A model generated the notes under the pieces. The model worked only from the letters and a program-made list of their open reading frames with translations, was not told the DNA's origin and ran no database searches. Source: Lutibacter sp. (GTDB lineage: Bacteria > Bacteroidota > Bacteroidia > Flavobacteriales > Flavobacteriaceae). From it: DNA of 40,275 nucleotides. Positions 1 to 14,500 of this stretch are shown here, one piece after another (the first letter of the stretch is position 1; each line of letters begins with the position of its first letter). The stretch lies in NCBI GenBank assembly GCA_018054895.1, contig JAGPIQ010000007.1, positions 1-40,275 on the forward strand. Direction: 5' to 3'. Both the position numbers and the translations under genes were made by a program.

Positions 1-3000
1 TAATAGTTGCTGTAGCAGTTCCTACGCCTGTTCCGATAGTAACTTGTTGACTATTTGCATTGTTAATGGTAATCGTACCTGTGAAGGACTCGATTGGTTC
101 TGCTATTAAATCTCCTAAAATACTAACTGGAATAGTCACTGAACTTTCTCCTGCTTTTATAGTATAAGTAGCTGCTGTTTGAGCAATGAAATCAGTTGTT
201 GCTGTTGCTGAAACTGCTGTTGTAGAAAAACTTAATACAACATCTTCTTGAGCAACTCCATTCATTGTTACTAGTAAATCCATTTTCTGAGCACTCTCGG
301 TCTCTACTATTGAATTATCTGCAATACTTATTGTATACACATCATCATCCGTAATTGTTCCAATGGCTTGTGCATCGGAAGTGACTAATGCATTGCTACT
401 ATTTGAGAAATTTAAATAAAAGTTCTCATTTGGTTCAGCAATATCATCTTCTGTTGTTGGAACTGTTATTGTGAAAGATTCAGGTGTTGTTCCTGTAAAA
501 TTCAATGTTCCAGAAGTTGTGGTATAATCCGAACTTGAGAAAGCTGAATTATTAGCCGTTGCATAATCTATACTTACGCCTCCTTGAACATTTCCTGTTA
601 AAGTTACTCTAAAGACCGTATTATCACCCTCATTAGCAATAACATCGGAAACTGTTAAAGAAGCTGCATCATTATCATTTAATGTTATTGTAGCTTGACT
701 GTCATACGTTACTAGTGCATTGCTAATAGTACTTAAATTAAGTACGAAATTTTCTACTGCTTCTAAATAATTATCATCATTGGTTGAGATTTTAATTGTT
801 TTAGATTCTGCAGCTGTTCCTGTAAAACTTAAAGTATTTGAACCACTTGTATAATCATTTCCTAAAATAGTTGCTGATCCATCTGCCGTAGCATAGTTAA
901 TACTGAATCCGCCTTGAACAGCTCCTGTTAAAGTTACCGTAAAGACTGCGTCCTCACCTTCTGTTATTACTACATCATTAATTGATAATGATGCTGCGTC
1001 ATTGTCTGTAATGGTTACGGTTGCTACTTTATTTGCATCATCAATTGTGATTTCATTATCTCCTGAAGTTATAGCTTCTAAAGTAACAATTACGGTTTCA
1101 CTTCCTTCTAATACTACATCGTCTAATACTGTAACATTAATAGTTGCTGATTCGCTTCCTGCTGGAATTGTTACTGTTCCTGTTAAAGCTGTATAATCGC
1201 TACCTGAATTTGCTGTGCCTGCTACGCTGTAACTTACAACCGTATCAACATCACTTGCATTACTGATGCTAATTGTAAACTGACCGTTATTTGATGGCTC
1301 TGATGCCGATGGGTCATTTGCTATAATACTTACCTTAGCTACATCTTCATCATTTATAGTTACTGTTGCTTCTTTTGTTGTTCCTATTGAAATATTAGCG
1401 TCTCCTGATGTTATGGCATTTAATGTAACGATTACCGTTTCACTTGCTTCTAAAATAGCATCATTTACAACTAAAACATCTATAGTTTTTGAACTACTTC
1501 CTGCAGGAATTGTAACGGTTCCAGTAAGAGTAGCATAATCTGTTGCTGGTGTTGCAGTGCCTGAAATGGTATAACTTATTACAGTTTCTGTTGAAGAGAC
1601 TAAGCCTATATTGACTGTAAACTGACCATTTGTATTTGGCTCTGAAGCTGTTGGAATATTTGCAATAACACTTACTGTTGTTTCATCATTATCTGTTATG
1701 GTACCTAACCCTTTCGCCTCCGAAAAAATAATTTGTCTTGCTCCAAAATCTTTTTCAGATAAATTAACAGTAAAGGTTTCTGTTGGTTCTAAAATATTAT
1801 CACCATTTACAACTATTGTGATGGTTTGTATTTCACCAACTGTTCCACTAAAATTAATTATACCTGATTTTGTAACATAATCTGCACCTGCTAAAGCATC
1901 AATATTAGCAGTTGTATAGTTTACGGAGAATGGGCCGTCTGTACTACTTCCGTTATGTGTTACTTTAAATACATAATTTACTGTTGAACCAGCGTCAACC
2001 TCAACTTTTGTGACGTCATCGATAGTTAAGGTAACCTCATCATTATCTTTAATAGTTCCTATTGCTGTTGAAATAGGGCCACTATTTAGAGTTACATTCT
2101 GACTGTTAGTTACTAATGAACTTAAAATACCACTAAATAACTTGGTCGGTTCAGCAATTAAATCATCTGTAATAGTTACAGAAACTGTTTGTGGATTTGT
2201 ATTACCACCACCAAAAGTTAATGTCTTTGAAAAAATAGCATCATAATCAGATACTGAAAGTGCAGAACCATTAGAAGTTGAAAATATAACTGTTACTTCA
2301 TTTTGAATTTCTAAACTAGACGTTATTGTAAAATCTGCTGTTCCTGCATCTTCATTCACTGTAAATCCAGCAATTGAAATAACTGCATTATCATCATCAT
2401 TAATAATACTTGTAGCCGTAGCTGTACCTATAGTAACTTGTTGGCCGTTTACATTTACTAATGTAATAGCTCCTGAAAACGATTCTTGAGGTTCCGTAAT
2501 TTGATCTCCAAGTACATTTACTGGAATATTTACAAATAAATCTCCTGGTAAAATAGTATATTGAATTGCTGATTGCGCATTAAAATCTGTTGCAGTTGCT
2601 GTTCCATTAGTTGTTGTAAATGAAATAATAACTGGTTCTTGAGCTTCATAATCTAACGTAGCTACAAAATTATGGTTTACATTTCCATTGGTTTCTGCAA
2701 CTGTAAATCCTGTAAGTGTAATTTTATTATTAGAATCATCATCGGTAATCGTTCCTAACCCTTGCGCTCTAGTAATCGAAGCGCTTCCTGTAGAAACGAT
2801 AGTACTTAAGTCTACTGTATACTGTTCATTTAAAGGTTCTGTAATATCATTGTTAATAATAGGAACTGTTATAATTTGTGTTGCTCCAGTAATTGAACCA
2901 GCTGGGAAAGTTACCGTTCCAGAAGTTAAGGTATAATCAGAAGGTTGCACTGCTGCAGGGTTAGTTCCCGTACCGTTATTTGTTGTATAATCTACTGTTA

Positions 3001-5590
3001 ATGCATCTTGAATATGACCGGTTAAGGTTACCGTAAATACTGCTGTACCATCAATTTCACTAACACTCTTATCATTAATAACAACGCTTGCAGCATCATT
3101 ATCTGTAATAGTACTTGTTGCTGTAGGTGTTGGAATTGTAACCGCCTGACTATTTGCCACTAAATTACTTAGTGTTCCTAATAATGTTTCTGAAGGTTCT
3201 ACTAAATCATCATTATTAATAGTAACTGTTACTTTTTGAACTAATGGATTTCCTGCTCCAAAATTTAGCGTAGTTGTGCCAACGGCTGTATAATCTGAAC
3301 CTGCTAAGGCGTTTCCTATTGCTGTTCCTATATTTGATGTTGCAAAATCGACCGTAAATGCGTTTTGAACATTTTTACTAAGTGTTATTGTGAATTCTGC
3401 TGTTACTGTTCCAACTTCCGATTCATCAATTGTAAATCCTGCAATTGAAAGTTCTGCCAAGTCATTATCATCAATTGTATAAGTTGCTGTTGGTCTAGTT
3501 AATACAACTTGCTGCGCATTGTAATTATTTTCAGTAATTGCTGCAGTATATGTTTCTTGAGGTTCTGTAATTAAATCTCCTAAAACACTAATTGGAATAT
3601 TTAATGTTTTTTTACCTGCTGGAATTGTTATTGTTGTGTATGCAGGAGTTATATAATCTTTTAGAACACCATTTAGTGCAGACCCATCAGTAGTAGCATA
3701 GTTAAGAACAATATCCTTTTGAGCAGCAATATTTGTATTTACTACATAATTGACTGTTTGCGTACCATCTGTTTCAGTTATTGGTTTATCTTCTAGCGTT
3801 ATATTTACAATATCGTTATCATTAATTGTTGCAGTAGCAACATTTCCTGATGTAGTAAATTCAACTTGTTGATTATTTTTATTATTTATGGTAATAGTAC
3901 CTGTGAATGTTTCTGTTGGTTCTGCAATTAAGTCACCTGCAATTGTTGTGTTTGCCACATTTACATTGACTGTTGAAGCTGCCGATAATGAAACATTTAC
4001 ATTAGTTTGTATTGTATAATCACTTGTAGAAGTTGCAGTACCATTAGATGTTGAGAACTTCAGCGTAATTGCTGATTGCGATGCAATATTACGACTTACA
4101 TAGAAATTTTTTATTTGAGTACCATTTGTTTCAGTAACGGTAAATCCGTTAAGAGTTAAATGAACAATATCATTATCTGTAATAGTACCCAATCCAACTG
4201 CAATAGAAAAACTAACATTGGTTTGACCAGACGCATTTAACCCTGTAAGATTAATATTGTAGGTTTCTGTAGGTTCTGCAATAACATCATCTTTTATGGT
4301 TACATCAATATATTTTTCGGTTCCAGTTACTGAACCTGCTTCAAAAGTAATAGTACCAGCAGTAAGCGTGTAATCACTTGCAGTTATCGGTGAAATATTT
4401 GCTGCTGCATAATTAAAAGTAACCGCTTCTTGAATTTCTCCAGTTAAAGTCACTGTAAATCTTGCTGTTCCAGCTGCTTCATCTACAATTACATCATTTA
4501 TTGCTAATGAAGCTGAATCATCATTGGTAATTGTTCCTGTTCCAGTAGTATTTCCAAATGTTATAGCACGTCCATTAGTTACCAAATTACTTAATTCAAC
4601 AGTAAACGTTTCATTAAGCTCTACTTTTGTATTCCCATTTACTAATACCGTGATGGTTTTAGAGGTTTCGCCAGGAGCAAATGTTAAAGTTCCTGATTTT
4701 TTAACATAATCTGAATCTGCAATAGTTGCATTCACATCTGCTGTTGTGTAATCTACTTTTACCTCTGCGTCTGAAATTTTTGATAAGGTAACTGTAAAAT
4801 CATAGCTTGTAGTTCCACTATTTCCTTCATTATGAGTTACAGAATTTACGATAGCAACCGTTGGTGTATCATCATTCTTAATCGTTCCAACTGCAGAAGC
4901 TTCAGCAAAAGAAATTGCTGCAACTGGTGCACTCACTGGAACTATATTACTTAGATTTACTAAAAATGTTTCATCTAATTCAACTTTTTCATCTCCATTT
5001 ATAGTTACACTTATTGTTTGAATTTCACCAGCTGTTCCTGTAAATTTCAACTTCCCTGATTTTGCAACATAATCTGAATCTGTTGTTAAAGCTGTTCCAT
5101 TAGCAGTTGTATAATCTACTGAAAGTCCGTCTTCAACCGCCATACTTAAGGTTACGTTAAAAGTTAACGTTTTTGTTCCTGAATTTCCTTCATCAATTGA
5201 TTTACCTCCAATTGAAAGCGTTGCATTATCATCATTAGTAATGGTTCCAATTCCAGTTTTAGCAGCGGGATTAATAGTAATGTTTTTACCTGGAGCTGTT
5301 ACCGAATTTAATACCACATTAAAAGTTTCATTTCTTTCCACAGCTGTATCTCCGTTTACAGCAATTGTAATGGTTTTAGTTTCTCCAATAGCACCTGTTG
5401 TAAAATTAATAGAACCTCCATTACCTGTGAAATCTGATGGTGCTTTTGCTACCCCATTTTGTGTATAAAATGATACGCTGTAACCGCCAACAACCTCGGC
5501 TCCTGAATGCTTAACTTCAAAAGTGAAATTTGTTGTTCCTGTATTACCTTCGTCAACAGTAATACTATTAATTGATAGTTGTGCCGAATC
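1..5590 (-). repeat. Array of Calx-beta-type repeats (coding)
   Basis: About 16 boundaries recur at 340-360 bp, for example near 340, 680, 990, 1341, 1684, 2037, 2390, 2735, 3092, 3460, 3813, 4170, 4517, 4869 and 5226. Each has an Asp-rich end (DDD, NDND) followed by a strand such as ATISI, then an EP.E.F segment and a YTTTSGTL-like strand. This is the Calx-beta pattern known from calcium-binding domains. The array continues past the left edge. Two sub-types may alternate, one with a Q.VTIG..VGTAT end and one with an SGTLTF.AG end. Confidence 0.8.
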
Positions 5591-8500
5591 ATTATCAGTA
5601 TTATTTACTGAAACATCGGCTGGATTTAATCCATCATAATTTGTATCGGTAGTTGAACCAACATTTACTGTGTTTAAAATAGTATATGAAATAGTTCCAT
5701 CTACTAAAATATCATCTACACCTGTAACGGTAACAGTTTGTGGAGTATTCCAATTTAAATTTGTAAATGTTAATTGTGATAAATCTACAATTCCTTCAGT
5801 TAAATCATTACTTGCAACATCTACAACTACAACTTGGGTTTGGTCTGAATCTGTACCCGGTTTACTTGTTAATACTACTGTAAATGTTGCTGTTCCTCCA
5901 GCTTCAGTAGTTGTTAATGTTATAGGTGTTACAATAAACCCTGCAGTATCATTGTCATCATTAATTACCGCTACATCAGCCGCTACTAAATCATTATATT
6001 TAGGATCAGATGAAGAGGCGTTGCTTGTTAAAATAGTATAAGCAACATTTCCATCAACAATAGCATCATCTTTACCTTTTACTGTAACAGTTTGCTTAGT
6101 AGCCCAATTTGCTGGTGTAAAGGTTAAGGTTTTAATACCAAATAAATCACTTTCAGTAGTATCACTACTTGACAATGTTATTGTAACATCGTGCGTTGGC
6201 TCTGTATTTAAAACTACTGTAAATGTTGCTGTTTGCCCATTTTCATTTGTATGACGACTAATTGTTGAAACACTAATACCAACAGTATCATTATCTATAT
6301 TCGTTGCGCTTACATCGGCTGGATCTACGTTTTCATACCCAGATAAATCATCTGTTAACCCCTTGTTTGTTTTTAAAATAATGGTGTATGGAATATCTCC
6401 GTCATCCACATTATCATTAACACCCTTAACGGTAACGGTTTGTGATTTATCCCAATTAGTTGCATTAAAAGTTAATTGAGCTTTATCAACTGTTCCTTCT
6501 GTTAAATCGCTGCTTGAAACATCAAATACAACAGTACCTGTTGGTGCAAAAGGAAGTACCACTGTAAATGTTGCAGTTCCTAAATCTTCGTTAGTTATGA
6601 TAGCTGTTTCTGAAACTATTACAGTATTTGTAGGTAATGCATTTACAGTAATTGTAAAATTACAAGTTTCTAAATTTCCTACTGCATCAAAAACTGTATA
6701 AGTAATTGTAGATGTTCCTAATTTGAAATTGAAACCTTCCAATGGATTTGTATCCCCAGTTACTGGAGTTAATACAGAGCCTGTTGCTGATTCTAAAACA
6801 CCTGCTCCTGTTATAGCCCAAGTTAATTCAGTAACAGCACAATTATCTGCATATTCAGGAGCTACAATACCTGCAACCGCTACTGAAGCCGCTCCTGCTG
6901 TAGCAACATCTTTTGTTATGTTTGAAGAACATTTTGCTATTGTTGGTTTTTGAGCATCTGTTACAACAACATCAAAAATTATGGTATCTGTATTTCCAGT
7001 AGCATCCTCTGTTTGCCAAGTAACAGTTGTTGTTCCTTTTTGAAATATTACTCCTGTAAGACTTGTTCCAGTGGCTGGAGAAGCTCCATTGTTTGCAGAA
7101 TATGTAATTGTTGGACTCGTATCACAATTATCTGTTGGGTTCCAATTTGTACCTGTATAAGTAAAAGTACAATTACCCGGATCAGTAACATTTGCCAAAT
7201 TTGAAATATCAGCAGCATCAACCGTTGGTGCTTGTGTATCTTGAACTGTTACTGTTGTTGAAGTAACATGTGAATTTCCAGCCGCATCGGTTACTTTTAA
7301 CCAAACTGTATTTGGATTCGTTGAAATATCTTCACAATCAAATTCTATTTCTGTTCCATAGTTACTATTTGTTTTTGAAATTTCATAAGTAACAATACCA
7401 CAATTATCAGTTGAAGTGTTATCAATAGCAGCAGGTAAAACTATTACAGTACCACTTCTGTCTAATGCTACAGTTGCAGTTTTTGCAATAGCGGTAGGAT
7501 TTTCATTATCAGTTACTGTTAATGTATACGAACAAGTTTCTTTATTTCCTGAAGCATCAACAGCCGTCCATGTAATGGTTGTAATACCTTTATTAAATGC
7601 AACACCATTTAAACTAGTTCCTGTTCCTGTATTATCTACAGTAGCTCCAGTTAATTTATAGGTTAATGAAGTAACACTACAATTGTCTGTAGCTGTCGCA
7701 TCCCAATCTGTTGCCGTTTTTGTAAAAGTACATGTACCTGAATCTGTAAATTGGGATTGAGCAGATGAACACAATGTAAATTTTGGTACTTCAGTATCTA
7801 AAATAGTTACTGTTGAAACACATGTTGAAATATTTCCGTTGTTATCTGTAACCGTTAACGTTACGGAGTTTGTTCCTATATCTAAACACGTAAATGCTGT
7901 TTTATCTATAGATAAATTTGCTATTCCACAAGCATCGCTTGATCTATTATCGATATCAGTTGCTGCAATTGAAGCTTTTCCAAAAGCATCTAATTGTACC
8001 GTTATATTTTGACAAATAGCAGTTGGCTTTACCTTGTCTTCAACAGTTACTGTTGTTGCACAAGTAGCTATATTTCCAGCGATATCTGTTACGGTTAAGG
8101 TAACAGGTATTACCGAACCAACATTCTCACAGTCAAACGTATTTGGTGAAACTACACTTGTTACAATAGAACAATTATCTGTTGAACCTGCTGAAATTGT
8201 ATTAATATCCGCTGTATTTAGGGTATAATTTCCTGAAGCATTTAATTGAATGGTTAATGGTGAACATACTGCAACTGGATCAATTAAATCTTGAACTGTT
8301 ACAATAGCTGTACAAGTTTCGGTATTATTACTTGTATCTGTAACAGTTAAAAGTACGTTATTTGGACCATAATCTGCGCATGTAAAATTGGTTTTACTTG
8401 CTACAATACTTTGAATTCCACAATTATCATTTGAACCATCATCAATATCATTTACTGTAATTGAAGCATTTCCAAAAGCATTTAACTGAATAGTTATATT

Positions 8501-11500
8501 TTGACAAATAGCATTTGGTTTTTGTTCATCCTTTACCGTAACTGTAAATGAACACTGCGCTTCATTTAAAGAACCATCAATAGCGGTCCAAGTTACAGTG
8601 GTAATTCCTTTATTAAATACTTGTGAATTTAAACTGGTATTTGCTGGAGCATTTGCTAAAGTAGTAGCGCCAGACAATGCGTACGTTAAGCTTGAAACTG
8701 AGCCACAAACATCTATTGCTGTTGCATTCCAACTACTATTATTATGAGTATATATACAAACATTAGCTGTAGTGGTTACAACTTTATCTGTTGTGCATGT
8801 AATTATTGGAAGTACACTATCTTCAACAGTTACTACTGCCGTAGTTGTAGCTACATTATTATTGTTATCTGTTACTGTTAATGTAACAGTATTTGCACCT
8901 ATATTACTACAATCAAAAGTCGTTTTATCAATTGCAATACTTTTAATTCCACAAGCATCATTAGAACCATTATTTATTTGATCTGCTGTAATTGTTGCAT
9001 TTCCTAAATCGTCTAATTGAACAGTAATATCTTGTGCTATTGCAATTGGATTTATGCTGTCTTCAATAGTAACAATTGCTATACAAGTATCCGAATTCCC
9101 TGCTGGATCGGTTACTGTTAAGGTTACTTCATGAGTTCCAATATCATTACAAGTAAATGTGCTTGGAGTTGCGGTTCTAACTAAAGTACTGAAACAATTA
9201 TCATACGAACCATTATCAATGTCTAATCCCGTAATTGTTACGTTTCCGTTAGCATCTAAGGAAACTGTAGTGTTTTTACATACTGCAACTGGAATAACAT
9301 CATCTAAAATTGTAACCGTAGTAGTACATGTTGAACTATTTCCGTTGACATCCGTAACGGTTAAAGTTACATTGTTACTTCCTACATTTGTACAATCGAA
9401 TGTAGTTTTACTTGCTGAAATACTTGCAATTCCGCAAATATCACTTGATCCATTATTTATATCCGAAGCTGTTATAGTTGCATTCCCAAAAGCATCTAAA
9501 TACAAGGCTGTAATTGGTTTACATACTACTGTTGGAGGTGTAACATCTTTAACTGTTACAATTGCATTACATGTAGATACATTTCCATAAATATCTGTTA
9601 ATGTTAACGTTACTGTATTTTCTCCTGTATCAATACAATTAAATGAATTTGGTGACACTTCATATGTAACAATTCCACTTGGATCTGAAGATCCTAATGC
9701 TATTGCAGCAATATCATCTGTAGTTAAAGAGTAACTTCCTGTGGTATCTAAATTAACTGTTAAAGAATTACAAACTGCTGTAGGTGCCTCTTTATCTTCA
9801 ATAATAACTTGGTAACTTCCTGTGTTTTTATTGCCGTTAACATCGGTAGCTTCCCAAACAATGTTATAGGTTCCAACGGTAAAATTTTCTCCAATTATAC
9901 TGGTAGTAGTATCAGTTCCAACTGTTGAACCTCCATTTATTTGATAGGTAATTTTAGCTACACCACAATTATCCAAAACAGGAATATTCCAAGAATCATC
10001 TGATGGACTTTTTGCTGTATACGTAGCCAAACCTGCATCTACATTTCTTGTTTGGGTAGCTATAGGAACCAATTTAGGATTTTCTATGTCTGTAACAGTA
10101 AACACTGTAGAACAAGTTGTACTAACATTATCTGAAGCATCATATAGCCTCCAAAAAACTGTTGTTTTACCTACAGGAATTTGAACCCCTACCAAAGATG
10201 TATTTACATCCGTTCCAACCTCTGAACTTCCATTAATAGAATAGGTTAATTTTGATGTTATTGCGTTATCATTAAGGTTATAAGGGTCATACTCTGATGT
10301 TGTCACTGTAAAATAACAATTACCTAAATCGTTATTTCTACTTACTGCTGTATCTGCACATTCACTAATCACTGGAGGTTCAATATCAGCTACAACTACT
10401 TCAATTGTACAAGATGTTGCATTCCCACTTTCATCCGTAGCAGTCCAAACAACTACCGTTGTACCAATTGGAAATGTTTCATTAGCTAATGTATCATCAT
10501 TATTATAGTTGTTTTCAATAGTTACAATACAATTATCTGAAAAACTGGTTGAATCAAATTCTGTTCCAATGGTTGTATAAGTTGCCTTTCCTGTGTCTGT
10601 ATTTCTATTAAATTGATTATCAACATCTCCTGCTGGACATACAATAGTTGGTGCTAAATTATCTGTTACTATAACATCAAAACTATATGATAAAATATTA
10701 TTTGCTTTATCAACAACTTTATACGTTACTGTCGTTTTTCCTACAGGAAACTCATATCCAGACACTGCTTCAGCTGGTAAAACAGTTATTGCGAGTTCTG
10801 CTTGTGAAGTTACATTATCAATAAACGTAGGTACAGTATAATTTATGGGAGCACTACAACCAGTTCCTGCATCTACTGAAATATTAGTTGGTGCTGTTTC
10901 TAGTCTTGGCAATTCTGTATCTACAATAAATGCATAAAAGTTTGCAGAACCTATATTACCACTATCATCGGTGGCAATCCAAGCTATCTTGTTTTCACCC
11001 ATTTGCATTTGTAAACCATTTAACGTCGAAACATCAAATACGTTCACCAATTTTGTAACAATTCCACAATTGTCCATGGCTGTAACATCATCAAACTCTC
11101 CATCTTTTACAGTATAGTAATTTTTATTTTCATCTGTACTTCTAGTTTGGTTACCAGGCACTACTAATATTGGCCCTTCATCGTCCGTTATTGTTAGTAC
11201 AAAAGAACAAGTGGTTGTTTGCCCACCAGAATCTGTAGCTGTCCAATTAATTGTAATTTTACCTGTATCAACTCCGTTATTATATCCTCTAGGAATACTC
11301 ACTCCTGAAAGAGTTTTATTTCCTTTCACTTCAACAGATGTATCAGGGTTTATAAAACTCCAAGTTAGCGTAGGTACGGTACAATTATCGTTAAAAGTTA
11401 ATGGATCAAATTCATTCCCCAATACTTTATATGAACACGTTCCTGAGTTGGCACTTCGTGTTTTATTTTCAACACAAGAAATGGTTGGTGGTGTGTCTGC

Positions 11501-14500
11501 TACAACAACATTAAATGAACATGTAGATATATTTCCATTATTATCTGTTGCTGTATAGGTTACTGTTGTTGTACCAGCGTCAAACAAGCTTCCAGGAGCA
11601 TGTGAAGTTGTAAAACTTTTGACACCTGAACAAGCATCCGTTGCTACTAACGCTGGCCAAGAAACATTTACTTGACAGTTATTTCCTGTTGCCGAAGCAC
11701 TTATAGCTGCTGACGGGCAATTTGAAATTACAGGCGCTTCATTATCATTTATGGTTACTTTTTGAAAGTATATGGTGCTATTACCTGCCTCATCTTTTAG
11801 CTCCCATCGTACATTTGTAGTTCCTACTATAAATGTTGCTGGTGCATTATTGGTAATACTAATTGCTGTAGGAATAGAACAATTATCTTTTGCTGTTGGT
11901 GGTGTTAGAGTATAAATTTTTGTACAAGAATTGACATCTACATTCTCTACTACATCTTCAAATGGCTCATCTAAAACTGGTGGTTCTAAATCTGTAACCG
12001 TAAAATTAAAACTACATGTATTTGAATATTCTACACCTCCTATTGTTTGAGTTGCTGTCCAAGTTATTGTATTTGTTCCTTTAGGAATTTCAGCTCCTGC
12101 TAAAGTACTACTTAAAGGAGCTCCTGCAATGTTATGAGTCATCGTTCTGTTGTCTCCAGATAGTGATTCAAAAGTTGCATCATATTTTATAGTACCTACG
12201 GGTATTGTGTAAGTACATGCTCCTGTATCTGCTTTTTCAGAAATAATACCACTAGGACACTTAATACTTGGCACAAAAGAATCTACAATAGTAACATTTA
12301 CATCACAAGTAGTTTTATTTGGAGTTCCTGGGTTTACATCTGTTGCTGTCCAAGTTATCTTATGATCTCCTATTGCTAATTTTATTCCATTTAAATACCC
12401 CGTTTCTGTTAAATTATTTGTATACGTATTAACGGTACAATTATCAGAAACTGCTGGTGTAAATTCACTACCTACTACATAATAATAGTCTACATAAGGA
12501 TTGGTATATTCTCTATAATAAGTTTCTGTTGGACATGTAATAACTGGAGCTTCACTATCAGTAACAGTTACAGTTTGAGTATGATATAAATCATTACCTC
12601 TTGTATCAGTTGCTGTCCAATAAATATTTGTAACACCTACATTAAATGAGGTTGAATTTGTTGACTTTGTATAATTAATTTGTGCTGGAGCATCGCAATT
12701 ATCAGTGGCTGTAGGTGTTCCAACAACAACATTTGTAGCAGTACAACTTTCAGTATCTACATCAACTATAACATTGGCCGGCCAAGTTACTACTGGATCT
12801 TGATTATCATAAACATAAACATTATACGTACAACACACATTGTTATTGGCTCCGTTAGTAGCTGTCCAACTAACAGTTGTAGTTCCTTTGTTAAAAACCT
12901 GACTAGCTAAAGAAGAATTACCAGTAGCGGTTGTTGCCCCACTTAATGTGTATGTAAGTGTTGTTCCTGAAGTGGTTGAAATATCAAATTCAGTACCCTT
13001 AACAGTATAAGTACAAACATTTGTATCTGTATTTTTTGTTTGGTTTCCTCTACACGTTACAGATGGTGGATCGTCATTATTTATAGTTATAGTAGTTGTA
13101 CAAGTTGAAACATTCGGAGTTGGAAGCACCTTATCTGTAATAGTCCAAATAATTTCTGTTGTTCCTTTAGGAAATTGATAACCAACTAAAGAGCTTGAAT
13201 TATTAATATTATTTGTGATCGTATAACCCGAACAGTCATAAATATTGTAAGGTTTAAATTCATGGTCAAACACTGTGTAATAGTCTTTTCCTTCATCAAC
13301 CTCTCTACATATAGAAGCTACACAATTAAACGTTGGGGCATCATCATCAACAACTGTCACTTTTTGAGTAGCAGATGCTGTATTTCCGTGAATATCACGA
13401 ACCCACCATGTAACTGTATTTACTCCAAGAGGAAAAGTATTATTATTTTGATTATTCCAAACTTCCAATACTCCACAATTATCAGTTGTTATAGGTGTTC
13501 CTAAATCTACACCTGTTGCAGTACATCTATAATTAATGTTTGTTGTAGTAACATCTGCTGGAGGAGTAATTACAGGCTTTTCATTATCATTAACAAATAC
13601 GTAAAAACTACAGTCATTCGTATATAATGTACCATCTACTGTTTGTGAAGCTGTCCAAGTTACAAAGGTTGTTCCATGTGGAAAAACAGCACCTGCTAAA
13701 GTTGCTGAATTATTAAAATCATTTATTAAAGTTGCTCCAGCGGATGTTGAAGTTGCATTAAATTCAGTTCCAGATACCGTATAAGAACAATCTCCTGCTG
13801 GACTTGTACTTTTAGATTGATCTCCAACACAGGTAATAGAAGGATATAAATCTGAAACCACATTTACCGTTATTGAACATACTTCTGTATTGGCAGGTGA
13901 TGCAGTATCTGTAGCTGTCCATTCAATAGTATTTACACCTTCATTTAAATGTACTCCTGTTAAACTGCTACCAGCACTAGTTGTAGCGCCAGAAAGCACA
14001 TAGTTATAGGAAGCTAAGCCACAATTATCTTTTACTATTGGTTTGAATTCATTAGTTCCAACGGCGTAATAACTTAGTCCTTTATCATATACTCTTGTGT
14101 ATGCATTTGACGGGCATGTAATTACTGGTTTTACGTTATCAACTACTGTTATTTGTAATGTTTTAATCGTTTCATTTCCATAATTATCCTTTACACTCCA
14201 AGAAACATCGGTAGTTCCTACAGGAAACTCTACGTATGCTAATGATCGGTAGTTATTTTTATTATTAATTATTGTATAATTATTTGACGTACAATTATCT
14301 TCAATTGCTTGTGGATCAAATTCTGTACCTACTGTTGTGTAAAAACAACTGGTAGTTGAACTTGATTTTGTGATAGAAACAACAGCATCTGTAGTATTTA
14401 TTAATTTATATTCAGGAGCAGCAACATCTTTTATTTCTACCTGAAATTGAGAGCTAGCAATATTTCCACCACTATCTTTAGCTGTCCAAACCACTACGGT